A model generated the notes under the pieces. The model had not been told where the DNA came from. It ran no database searches and worked only from the letters and a program-made list of their open reading frames with translations. A program made the position numbers and the translations under genes. This document shows, piece after piece, positions 28,366-35,990 of a DNA stretch of 64,000 nt; the first letter of the stretch is position 1; each line of letters starts with the position of its first letter. Source of the DNA: Carboxylicivirga marina (lineage in GTDB: Bacteria; Bacteroidota; Bacteroidia; Bacteroidales; Marinilabiliaceae); NCBI RefSeq assembly GCF_016612505.1, contig NZ_JAENRR010000001.1, positions 62,001 through 126,000 of the forward strand, written 5' to 3'.

Positions 28366-28392
28366 AACAACAAATGTTTAAAGTTTCAACAA

Positions 28393-28947
28393 TTAATTAA
28401 GCATATCGTTCTTAATTTGTTCAAAGCTTTTAACCCTAATACTGCCCCTGGTTGGTATCATGTTTTGCCAAACCCAATTGTAATGTTCAATCAAGCTTTC
28501 TGCTTTGAGGTGTGGCCGATTGCCTGTTGTGTGTCCATCACTAACCACGAGCACCTCATAATCTTTTGTTAGTGCTGATTGTACGGTTGACTCAACGCAA
28601 AAATCGGTAGCACACCCCATTACCACTAATTCACTAACACCTTGCGTCTGTAGTTCCATCTGTAAATCCGAGCGATAAAATACATCATTAGCGTACTTAT
28701 CTATATGATAATCGGATGCTTCAATAAACAATTCATCCAAGTTCTCCCATTCTGGTGTACCCTTCTCAAATTCACCTGTTCCTGTCCCATCGTGCTGAAT
28801 AAAAAAAACAGGCAATTGCCTTCCTCTAAAAATTGAGGCCAGCTCATTAATGCGTTTAATCACTCCATGGGTATCGAAGCGAGGCGTTGCCGAGGTAAAA
28901 GAACCCTTTTGCATATCAATAATCAAGAGAGCTGTTTGGTTTTTCAT
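28393..28947 (-). CDS. Isochorismatase-family cysteine hydrolase
   Basis: The 184-residue enzyme has the family triad: D11 in LLIIDMQ, K84 in IDKYAND and C117 in GCATDFCVES, with the cis-peptide motif VVMGCATDFC. Members hydrolyse amides such as nicotinamide, N-carbamoyl compounds or isochorismate. The flanking genes (AlkD-like and nucleotidyltransferase) give no hint of substrate, so I leave it at family level. Confidence 0.85.
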   Translation of the reverse strand: MKNQTALLIIDMQKGSFTSATPRFDTHGVIKRINELASIFRGRQLPVFFIQHDGTGTGEFEKGTPEWENLDELFIEASDYHIDKYANDVFYRSDLQMELQTQGVSELVVMGCATDFCVESTVQSALTKDYEVLVVSDGHTTGNRPHLKAESLIEHYNWVWQNMIPTRGSIRVKSFEQIKNDMLN

Positions 28948-28982
28948 GGCATCAGGTGTATTGGTTAATGCTGCAATATAAA

Positions 28983-30071
28983 TTATCTTCTTAATATGCG
29001 TTTAAGGTACATGCGCCACAATGGCTCATTAACCATTGTGTTATAGCGAAATTGCATGTAAGCTTTTTGTGGAAAAAACTCATAAAACAATAAGCGGCAC
29101 TTCATTGCCACGCCAGGTGTTTTAACCAAATGTTTCAGATTAATCAGGCGATGTTCTTTTGAATGGTCATGATCGTTAACTAAACGGGTTATTTTCCTTA
29201 AAACCTCTTCCCCATCATTTTCTTGTATCCCTTTTTGCCCTGGCATCAGCAAAAAACACATATTAATGAACTCAAGCATTTCTTGCCTTTTTTGTGGCTT
29301 TATTTCCAACACTTGTTCGATAAATCCCTGCCTATCTTTCACCGAATTAAACAGTAAAGCAACATCAAGCAACCAACCTAGTCTCAAGCCCCCCATCTCG
29401 ATTCCTTTAATGGCATGAGCCACCAAATGATATGCCATCATCACATCGTTTAATCGAACAATTTCATGCCCTTGCTTATTGATGCTAATGGCATGATTAA
29501 AGAAGTCTACCTCAGGTGTATGGTAGTTGCTGCCTAATGTAAATAATCGCTGATGTATCTCAACCATTACGCCATCAATCTTTATGGCACGTACATGAGC
29601 ATCGACCTGTTCATGATATCTAGAACGAGGAACCACTACTGGCTCCGCTCCTTTACTAAGCAGTACTTTTAGTGCATCAAAACCACTACCTTCGGGAACG
29701 AGAATATCAACATCTCCCATTGGTCGCAAGCCATCATCGAGGTACAAACTACTGGCGAGTGCTATGCCTTTCAAAGCCATCACAGGAATACCGGCATCTC
29801 TTAGTAACTGACTCACTTTATTATAAACGGCTAAGTACTTTTGGTACTGAATAGTATTCTGAAAATAAATGCTTTTCCATTGCTTAAGCGAAGATTCATC
29901 TAAACACCTAAGATGTCCATTTTTATGTTGAGCATAACACCAGGCAGCTAAACCATTGCTTGCACCTGCACTAATAAGTTCATCATTAAGTACAAAATCG
30001 CATTCAAATGCCTCTGTGTGAATACTACAAAGGCTGATCAGCTGTTGAACCGTTTCTTTTGAAATTGCCAT
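28983..30071 (-). CDS. Nucleotidyltransferase family protein (NTP_transf_5-like)
   Basis: The 362-residue protein has a nucleotidyltransferase core: ALKGIALASSLY then GDVDILVPE, which supplies the two metal-binding Asp residues, followed by VEIHQRLF with a further acidic residue. The C-terminal 150 residues are helical. This matches the uncharacterised NTP_transf_5 family that often occurs near surface-polysaccharide or peptide genes; no such genes are here. I start it at ATG 30071; the GTG at 30074 overlaps the transporter stop. The spacing to cstA indicates one transcript. Confidence 0.65.
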   Translation of the reverse strand: MAISKETVQQLISLCSIHTEAFECDFVLNDELISAGASNGLAAWCYAQHKNGHLRCLDESSLKQWKSIYFQNTIQYQKYLAVYNKVSQLLRDAGIPVMALKGIALASSLYLDDGLRPMGDVDILVPEGSGFDALKVLLSKGAEPVVVPRSRYHEQVDAHVRAIKIDGVMVEIHQRLFTLGSNYHTPEVDFFNHAISINKQGHEIVRLNDVMMAYHLVAHAIKGIEMGGLRLGWLLDVALLFNSVKDRQGFIEQVLEIKPQKRQEMLEFINMCFLLMPGQKGIQENDGEEVLRKITRLVNDHDHSKEHRLINLKHLVKTPGVAMKCRLLFYEFFPQKAYMQFRYNTMVNEPLWRMYLKRILRR

Positions 30072-30073
30072 CA

Positions 30074-31528
30074 CTATACTTCTTGAACGATTAATACACT
30101 GTTCTTAGCCCGATATATGAAAAGAATAAGGGCAAATATTCCACTGATAATACCAATACTCATTCCAATGTTAGTATCTATTGCAAACCCTCCATTTTTT
30201 AGTGGAGCAACCAAAAGATAGATGACACAAACAACTGTCATAAAAACAGCTGGTAATGAAAGGTACCAGTGTGGCTTTTTAACCTTAGCCAAATACATTG
30301 CGCCGGTCCAAAGTACAACCACTGCCAATATTTGATTAGACAAACCCAAATATTTCCAGATAGTTGCAAACTCCAATTGCGATAAAAGAAAGCCTACAGC
30401 AAATAATGGAATACTGATAATCAATCGCTTTTTAATTGTAGATTGGTCAAATTTAAACACATCGGCAATGGTTAGTCGCGCACTTCTAAAAGCAGTATCA
30501 CCCGTGGTAATAGGACAAGCAATAACGCCTATTATAGCGAAAATCGCCCCTATACTTCCCAACCAGGCAATACTAATTTCATTGACTACCCAAGCTGGAT
30601 TATGGCCATCTAATTGCATGGTTAAGTTTAACCCTTCAGCCCCACCAAAGAAAGTCATGGCAGCGGTCGCCCAAATAATAGCCACAATACCTTCCGCAAT
30701 CATCGCTCCATAAAATACATACCGGCCGTAACTTTCTTTTTTAATGGTACGTGCCATCAGGGGTACCTGTGTACTATGGAAGCCACTTAGGGCTCCACAC
30801 GAAATGACGATAAACATCATTGGAAATAGAATATTCTCAGCAGGATGGTGATGCCAGTTAGCAAAACTGGCGACAGATAATTCAGGCATATTGACGGTCC
30901 CGGAAGCTCTACCAAACAACATTGCTCCGGCAATTGCCAATGCCATAATTATTAAGGCAGCACCAAAAAACGGATATATTTTACCAATTATCTTATTGAT
31001 TGGCAGAAGGGTTGCAACAAGGTAGTAGGCAAAAATTACATATAACCAAATGCTTAATCCTCCACCTGTAAGGTTCGCTAACAAACCAGCTGGCCCCGAT
31101 ACAAAGGCAACACCAACAAAAATCAAAAGCAATAAGGTAAAAACACGCAGGAAATTCTGGAATCCTTTACCCAGATATTTGCCAACAATCTCAGGAATAC
31201 TGGCTCCTCCGTGACGGATGGATAACATACCCGAAAAATAATCGTGTGTGGCCCCCATAAAGATACAGCCAAACACAATCCACAAATATGCCATTGGGCC
31301 ATACATCGCTCCCAAAATCGCTCCGAATATCGGTCCCAATCCGGCAATATTTAAAAACTGTATGGTAAATACTTTCCAGGTGGGCATGGGCGAAAAATCA
31401 ACACCATCAGCCTTCTTAATGGCCGGCGTTGGATTTGCATCATCGGCACCAAAAAAACGCTCGATAAATTTTCCATAAAAAACAAAGCCCAAAATTAAAG
31501 CAACAATCGCTCCTATAAATGTGTACAT
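30074..31528 (-). CDS. cstA: CstA-family carbon starvation protein, transporter
   Basis: The 484-residue membrane protein has at least 12 hydrophobic spans and the CstA signatures: QFLNIAGLGPIFGAILGAMYGP, FMGATHDYFSGMLSIRHGG, SGFHSTQVPLMARTI and CPITTGDTAFRSARL. CstA proteins take up peptides or pyruvate under carbon limitation. This is the short form (about 480 residues) rather than the 700-residue E. coli type. It is divergent from the GH20 gene at 31688 with a 159-bp gap between them. Whether it moves peptides or pyruvate is not visible. Confidence 0.9.
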   Translation of the reverse strand: MYTFIGAIVALILGFVFYGKFIERFFGADDANPTPAIKKADGVDFSPMPTWKVFTIQFLNIAGLGPIFGAILGAMYGPMAYLWIVFGCIFMGATHDYFSGMLSIRHGGASIPEIVGKYLGKGFQNFLRVFTLLLLIFVGVAFVSGPAGLLANLTGGGLSIWLYVIFAYYLVATLLPINKIIGKIYPFFGAALIIMALAIAGAMLFGRASGTVNMPELSVASFANWHHHPAENILFPMMFIVISCGALSGFHSTQVPLMARTIKKESYGRYVFYGAMIAEGIVAIIWATAAMTFFGGAEGLNLTMQLDGHNPAWVVNEISIAWLGSIGAIFAIIGVIACPITTGDTAFRSARLTIADVFKFDQSTIKKRLIISIPLFAVGFLLSQLEFATIWKYLGLSNQILAVVVLWTGAMYLAKVKKPHWYLSLPAVFMTVVCVIYLLVAPLKNGGFAIDTNIGMSIGIISGIFALILFIYRAKNSVLIVQEV

Positions 31529-31631
31529 ATTCGTTTAATTCAATCGTATTAACAAAGCTAATGCTTTCGTAAATGCTCACAAGTTTATATTCGTAATTTC
31601 AAACTCCAGAAACTATTTATCATCATAGTAA

Positions 31632-31661
31632 TTGAATTCTTTAGCGTATTTACTAATTTCG
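31632..31661 (+). promoter_or_regulatory. Promoter of the hexosaminidase gene
   Basis: TTG at 31632-31634, 19 nt, then TAATTTCG at 31654-31661 (one mismatch to TAnnTTTG). The start codon follows 26 nt later. Confidence 0.55.
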
Positions 31662-31687
31662 GTTGTTCATCGATAATCCTTGTAATT

Positions 31688-33601
31688 ATGCGAAGCTTTG
31701 TCCTGCTATTACTCGTCTTTACTTTTTCTTCCGGATATGCTCTTGATATTCATCACTATTTATTACCAGCCCCAAAATCAATTGAAATTAACGAAGGAAA
31801 ACTAGAAAGGGCTTTTGGAAATATCTACATCCCTACAAACGAAGCGCAATACAGCAAACCATTACTAAATATTTTGCATTCGCTGGAAGAAACAGGCATT
31901 AAGGCACAATTATCGCCAGTGGATTTCAACATTTCATCGTCTTTAATAACAAGCAAAATAGACAATACACTTGGAGAAGAGGCTTATAAGTTAAGCATCA
32001 GTAAAAATGACATCCGATTAATTGGAGGAAGCAAAATAGGCCTCTATAACGGCCTGCTTACTATACAGCAAATCGGGAGTTTTGCCGAAGAAGCCGGGTA
32101 TTGGCCTACTTTAACAATAGATGACGAGCCGGATTTTAAACGACGCGGTGTAATGCTTGACATTAGTCGCGACAAAGTGCCAACTATGATAACGCTCATT
32201 GATATTATTGACAAACTGGCATCGTGGAAAATAAACGAAATACAACTATACACCGAACATACCTTTGCCTACCAAAACCATAAAACAGTATGGAAGGATG
32301 CCAGCCCGATGACAGCTGAAGAAATAATAGAACTAGATGCATATTGTCAGCGTCATTTCATTGATTTAGTACCCAACCAGAATTCCTTTGGACACATGAA
32401 ACGCTGGCTTAAACATGGGGAATACCTGCATCTGGCCGAACTTCCTTTGCCCGGTAAAACCATTTGGGGTATGATGTCAAAAACCAGCTTAAGTCCTGTT
32501 GAGCCAGGCTCACTTGACTTAATGAAAGAACTATATGCCGAATTACTACCCAACTTTAGCAGCCAGTATTTTAATATTGGATGTGACGAGACTGTTGAGC
32601 TGGGTGTTGGAAAATCAAAAGCTCTATGCCACGAATTGGGCCAGGGCCGAGTATACCTCGATTATGTATTAGAGCTAAAGAAGGAAATAGATAAATACGG
32701 TCGTAGCACACAATTTTGGGGTGATATTATTTTACATCATCCCAAACTGATTCCTGAACTTCCTAAAAGCATGGTGGCACTTATTTGGGGTTACGAAGCC
32801 GATTATCCTTTCGATAAAAACTGTCAAAAATTTAAAGAAGCCGGTTTGCCTTATTACGTTTGTCCAGGCACATCAACCTGGAATAGCATTATTGGAAGAA
32901 ATAAAAACGGATTTGCTAATCTTAAAAATGCAGCTATCAATGGTAAAAAATATGGTGCAACTGGTTATTTAAATACCAATTGGGGCGACCAGGGGCATTG
33001 GCAACCTTTATCAGTGTGTTATCCTGGTTTATTGTATGGCGCAGCACTGGCATGGAATGTTGATAGCAATGTAGATATCAATATTGCCAAACATGTATCT
33101 ATTCAGGTGTTTAAAGACAAGACCGGTCAAAGCGGAGAAGCTATCATCAACCTGGGAAATGCCTACCTTAAAATGGATGCAATTACTTCAAACAGCAATA
33201 TTTTTCATCAATTATTGAAACGAAACCAAAAATCTATTCGCACCGATAGATGGCTAAAAAATGTTTCGAAGCAAAAAACGCTTGAAACCATTATATACAT
33301 TAACCAACAATTAGTCGCTTTTAATAACGCCTCAATTTCCAGCAGTGACAAAGAGATAATCATTTTAGAAGTTAATCAGGCTGCTCAACTGGCACTTCAC
33401 GCTTGCAACCAGGCATTAGCTAAACTAGAAACGAGCGACGGTTCATTCTCAGGCCTGCCAGGTGAAAAGAAAATGGAGTTGAAAGGCGAATTACGAACTT
33501 TAATCGATAGTCATAAAACCATTTGGTTAATACGAAATCGCATAGGTGGCTTGAGTGACTCTGCCGGCAAAATGGAAACCGTATTAAAAAGCTATCGATA
33601 G
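31688..33601 (+). CDS. Beta-N-acetylhexosaminidase (GH20)
   Basis: The 637-residue enzyme has a signal peptide (SFVLLLLVFTFSSGYA), an N-terminal alpha/beta GH20b-type domain (about 25-150) and a GH20 barrel beginning RRGVMLDISRDKVPTM. The catalytic pair D300-E301 lies in NIGCDETVEL, where Asp positions the substrate acetamido group and Glu is the acid. It removes terminal GlcNAc or GalNAc from glycans in the periplasm or outside. A long helical C-terminal part (about 470-637) has no recognised function. A PNGase F-type enzyme is encoded 2.4 kb away. Confidence 0.85.
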   Translation: MRSFVLLLLVFTFSSGYALDIHHYLLPAPKSIEINEGKLERAFGNIYIPTNEAQYSKPLLNILHSLEETGIKAQLSPVDFNISSSLITSKIDNTLGEEAYKLSISKNDIRLIGGSKIGLYNGLLTIQQIGSFAEEAGYWPTLTIDDEPDFKRRGVMLDISRDKVPTMITLIDIIDKLASWKINEIQLYTEHTFAYQNHKTVWKDASPMTAEEIIELDAYCQRHFIDLVPNQNSFGHMKRWLKHGEYLHLAELPLPGKTIWGMMSKTSLSPVEPGSLDLMKELYAELLPNFSSQYFNIGCDETVELGVGKSKALCHELGQGRVYLDYVLELKKEIDKYGRSTQFWGDIILHHPKLIPELPKSMVALIWGYEADYPFDKNCQKFKEAGLPYYVCPGTSTWNSIIGRNKNGFANLKNAAINGKKYGATGYLNTNWGDQGHWQPLSVCYPGLLYGAALAWNVDSNVDINIAKHVSIQVFKDKTGQSGEAIINLGNAYLKMDAITSNSNIFHQLLKRNQKSIRTDRWLKNVSKQKTLETIIYINQQLVAFNNASISSSDKEIIILEVNQAAQLALHACNQALAKLETSDGSFSGLPGEKKMELKGELRTLIDSHKTIWLIRNRIGGLSDSAGKMETVLKSYR

Positions 33602-33652
33602 TAAATTTTAAATCAACATACTTTTTTAACGCCAATTAACACAAAAACGCAT

Positions 33653-33660
33653 TACTTTTG
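33653..33660 (+). promoter_or_regulatory. -7 box upstream of MATE gene
   Basis: TACTTTTG is an exact TAnnTTTG match, 159 nt upstream of the chosen ATG; no TTG at the usual spacing. The implied leader of about 150 nt contains the sequence AGCCTTGAATGTTGCAGG and shows no riboswitch I recognise. Confidence 0.45.
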
Positions 33661-33818
33661 CACCCAATCTTTGGCGACTTTAGTGCATTAACGACCAACA
33701 ATTCAAAGCTTCTCACCTTGAAGCCCAAAACCATGTTTTGCAAGCCTTGAATGTTGCAGGTGTACTAAAGGGCAAGGTCTCGCCCATATTGTATAAACAT
33801 TTTATTATTCAATTGAAT

Positions 33819-35180
33819 ATGAAGCGTTACTGGCGTTTGTTTCGACCACACTATGCCGAAACACAAAGACTGGCTTTGCCTGTTATCATCGCACAAGTTG
33901 GACAAATTACTGTTGGATTGGTTGATAACATGATGATTGGCCAATTAGGAAAAACCGAATTAGCAGCTGCAGCTTTTGCTAATACCTTATTTGCCTTACC
34001 GCTAATTTTTGGGATGGGATTTTCTATGGCCATCACTCCTCTAGTTGGTCAGGCCATGGGCAAAAGTAAATTCAAGCAACTAAAAGCATTAAAAACGGGG
34101 GCCATTATCACCAATTCAATAATGGCCATTTTACTTGCGTTCACTTGCTGGATGCTCTATATTTTTATGCCTGAAATGAACCAGCCTGATAGCATTATTG
34201 AGCAATCACGAAGCTTTTTTAGCATTATCAGTTTATCCATTATTCCTTTAATGATTTTTCTTTCTGGTAAGCAATTGGCTGAAGGGCTTTCGAATACCCG
34301 ATTGGCAATGGTTGTAACATTAATAGCAAATGTTATTAACATTATCGGCAACTACCTTTTGATATTTGGTAAGTTTGGAGCTCCGCAACTAGGACTGAAT
34401 GGTGCCGGCTGGTCAACCTTGCTATCCAGAATAATAATGGCATTGATAATTATGCTTTTCATTAAAAAATTAAAGCCTTTAAGAGTTAGTGCAGTTAAAG
34501 TAAACGCCACCGAAGCAATACAAACTATTAAAAGTATTTTTAAGCTCGGCGTACCCATGGGTTTGCACATGTTTTCCGAGGCATCTGCTTTTATATTAGC
34601 AGGCATAATGATTGGCTGGTTAAGTGATACAGGATTGGCCGCTCACCAGATTGTTATTAGCCTCTCAACTTTTGGTTTTATGTTATACCAAGGTATTGGT
34701 GTTGGCACTACTATTCGAATCAGTCAGTTTACAGCACGACAAGTTCCGAGTCTTATCAAACGAGCTTCCAACGCTTCTTTTCAGATAGTATTGGCGATGG
34801 TTCTTGTTATTTCATCGGCCTTTATTTTACTGCGCAATTGGCTTCCTCAATTATTTACAAATGATGCCGAAGTCATTTCATTAGCTTCTGATATGATAAT
34901 TGTTCTGGTTATCTTTCAGGTATTCGATGCCTTTCAAATAATCTACTCCAGTATTTTAAGAGGTATGGCAGATGCAACTATTCCTGGTATTTTAACAGCC
35001 ATCTCTTATTTTGGAATTGCCATCCCTTTTAGTTACTGGGCTTCATTTCATGGTGGTTTTGGCGAAATTGGTATTTGGTTAGGCTTTCCTCTCGGATTAA
35101 GCATATGTACTCTGCTATTCCATCTTCGTTTGAAGATTTTAAATAAAAACATGGCTCAAATACCAACTTCGAAGCAATAA
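33819..35180 (+). CDS. MATE family efflux transporter
   Basis: The 453-residue protein has 12 hydrophobic spans and the MATE motifs of the NorM branch: RLALPVIIAQVGQITVGLVDNMMIGQLG at the N-terminus and GVPMGLHMFSEASAFI at the start of the second half. It exports drugs or cationic metabolites in exchange for Na+ or H+. I chose ATG 33819 (MKRYWRLFRPHYAET), just before the conserved amphipathic start. The frame stays open upstream for about 44 codons without a good start (only TTG at 33738), so the extra residues are probably leader rather than protein. Confidence 0.88.
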   Translation: MKRYWRLFRPHYAETQRLALPVIIAQVGQITVGLVDNMMIGQLGKTELAAAAFANTLFALPLIFGMGFSMAITPLVGQAMGKSKFKQLKALKTGAIITNSIMAILLAFTCWMLYIFMPEMNQPDSIIEQSRSFFSIISLSIIPLMIFLSGKQLAEGLSNTRLAMVVTLIANVINIIGNYLLIFGKFGAPQLGLNGAGWSTLLSRIIMALIIMLFIKKLKPLRVSAVKVNATEAIQTIKSIFKLGVPMGLHMFSEASAFILAGIMIGWLSDTGLAAHQIVISLSTFGFMLYQGIGVGTTIRISQFTARQVPSLIKRASNASFQIVLAMVLVISSAFILLRNWLPQLFTNDAEVISLASDMIIVLVIFQVFDAFQIIYSSILRGMADATIPGILTAISYFGIAIPFSYWASFHGGFGEIGIWLGFPLGLSICTLLFHLRLKILNKNMAQIPTSKQ

Positions 35181-35411
35181 GTATTAAAAAGTGTCAATTA
35201 TCAATAAATCCCTTAATCACATTCAAAATTCATAAGTAATTTATAAAATATACTTGCTACCCCCTAATTTCAATTTGCAAAATCGCCATTTTTACACATT
35301 TTAAACAATATACCCCCCACCTTGAATAGCCTAAAACAGCATTAAAAGATAATCCCTACGGCACAACCCCTAAATTTATCATTGTTTTTACAATTTTTTA
35401 ACACTTTACAC
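35181..35411. other. Intergenic stretch before the sRNA copies
   Basis: AT-rich, with no ORF. C-rich tracts embedded in AT sequence recur here and again further on: CTACCCCCTAAT near 35255, ATACCCCCCACC near 35309 and ATTACCCCCTACC near 35695. I cannot say what they do. Confidence 0.3.
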
Positions 35412-35412
35412 A

Positions 35413-35525
35413 TTGCACACCCCAAAAATATCATCATCTTTGTAATGGATTTTTTCATAAAACTTGGATTTAGTTAGCTGATTTAAGGGTAAGGACAGAT
35501 AAACGTATCTGTCCTCTCTTTTTTT
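35413..35525 (+). ncRNA. Putative small RNA gene, copy 1, with its promoter and terminator
   Basis: A promoter of TTG (35413-35415), 19 nt and CATCTTTG (35435-35442) leads to a predicted transcript from about 35447. The transcript ends in a perfect 10-bp stem, AGGACAGATA (35492-35501) with TATCTGTCCT (35506-35515) around an AACG loop, then CTCTTTTTTT. The RNA would be about 75-80 nt. The same unit recurs 384 bp downstream with 100% identity from the -7 box through the T tract, while flanks have drifted, which argues for function. A leaderless 10-codon ORF (MDFFIKLGFS, ATG at 35445) overlaps the start, so a tiny peptide is an alternative. Confidence 0.7.
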
Positions 35526-35796
35526 ATAGACCTTTGTAAATTCGAGAATAAAGAAAGACCAATAATTTCCTCATTGATCTTTTATACTTTCCTTAATGCA
35601 AATCCATATACATACTTTGGCATTTCACTCCTGAAATAATCCAGCGAATGATCGCTAATCTTCAATAGACTTTTCAAATCAGTATATTTTATCAATTACC
35701 CCCTACCCTTAAGTATCAATTGACTATTTTTTACGTAATAATTTGCCGTACCCCTATTTATTTTATTGCATTCATATATTTTTATTGCAAATACTA

Positions 35797-35910
35797 TTGC
35801 ACACCCCAAAAATATACCCATCTTTGTAATGGATTTTTTCATAAAACTTGGATTTAGTTAGCTGATTTAAGGGTAAGGACAGATAAACGTATCTGTCCTC
35901 TCTTTTTTTT
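35797..35910 (+). ncRNA. Putative small RNA gene, copy 2
   Basis: This is the second copy: TTG at 35797-35799, 19 nt, CATCTTTG at 35819-35826, predicted RNA from about 35831, terminator stem AGGACAGATA (35876-35885) and TATCTGTCCT (35890-35899), then a slightly longer T tract to 35910. Between the two copies only three substitutions occur from 35796 to the terminator (35816-35818, in the promoter spacer); the -33, -7, RNA and stem are unchanged. Confidence 0.7.
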
Positions 35911-35933
35911 TATAGCCCTTTATATATTCAGAA

Positions 35934-35970
35934 CAAAAAAAAGACCAATGCCATACAACATTGATCTTTC
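35934..35970 (-). terminator. Terminator of the PNGase F-type gene
   Basis: Read on the minus strand, AAAGATCAAT and ATTGGTCTTT form a 10-bp stem (one G-U) with a 10-nt loop, followed by a T run. It sits 20 nt past the stop codon at 35991 and converges on sRNA copy 2. Confidence 0.7.
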
Positions 35971-35990
35971 AACTATTCAAGATTCATTTC

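Larger units (their letters stand above)
35412..35970. repeat. Tandem duplication (384-bp offset) carrying the sRNA
   Basis: Copy 1 spans about 35412-35582 and copy 2 about 35796-35970. Beyond the sRNA both continue with related but diverged sequence ending in a second hairpin (AAAGACCAAT with ATTGATCTTT, at 35554-35582 and 35941-35970). The 214 bp between the copies holds no ORF. The pattern suggests an old duplication in which only the promoter-RNA-terminator part stayed identical. Confidence 0.75.

Noticed and set aside
33660-33818. Riboswitch or in-frame N-terminal extension upstream of the MATE gene
   Set aside because: No known aptamer pattern was recognised, and the open frame has no good start codon and no resemblance to MATE N-termini.
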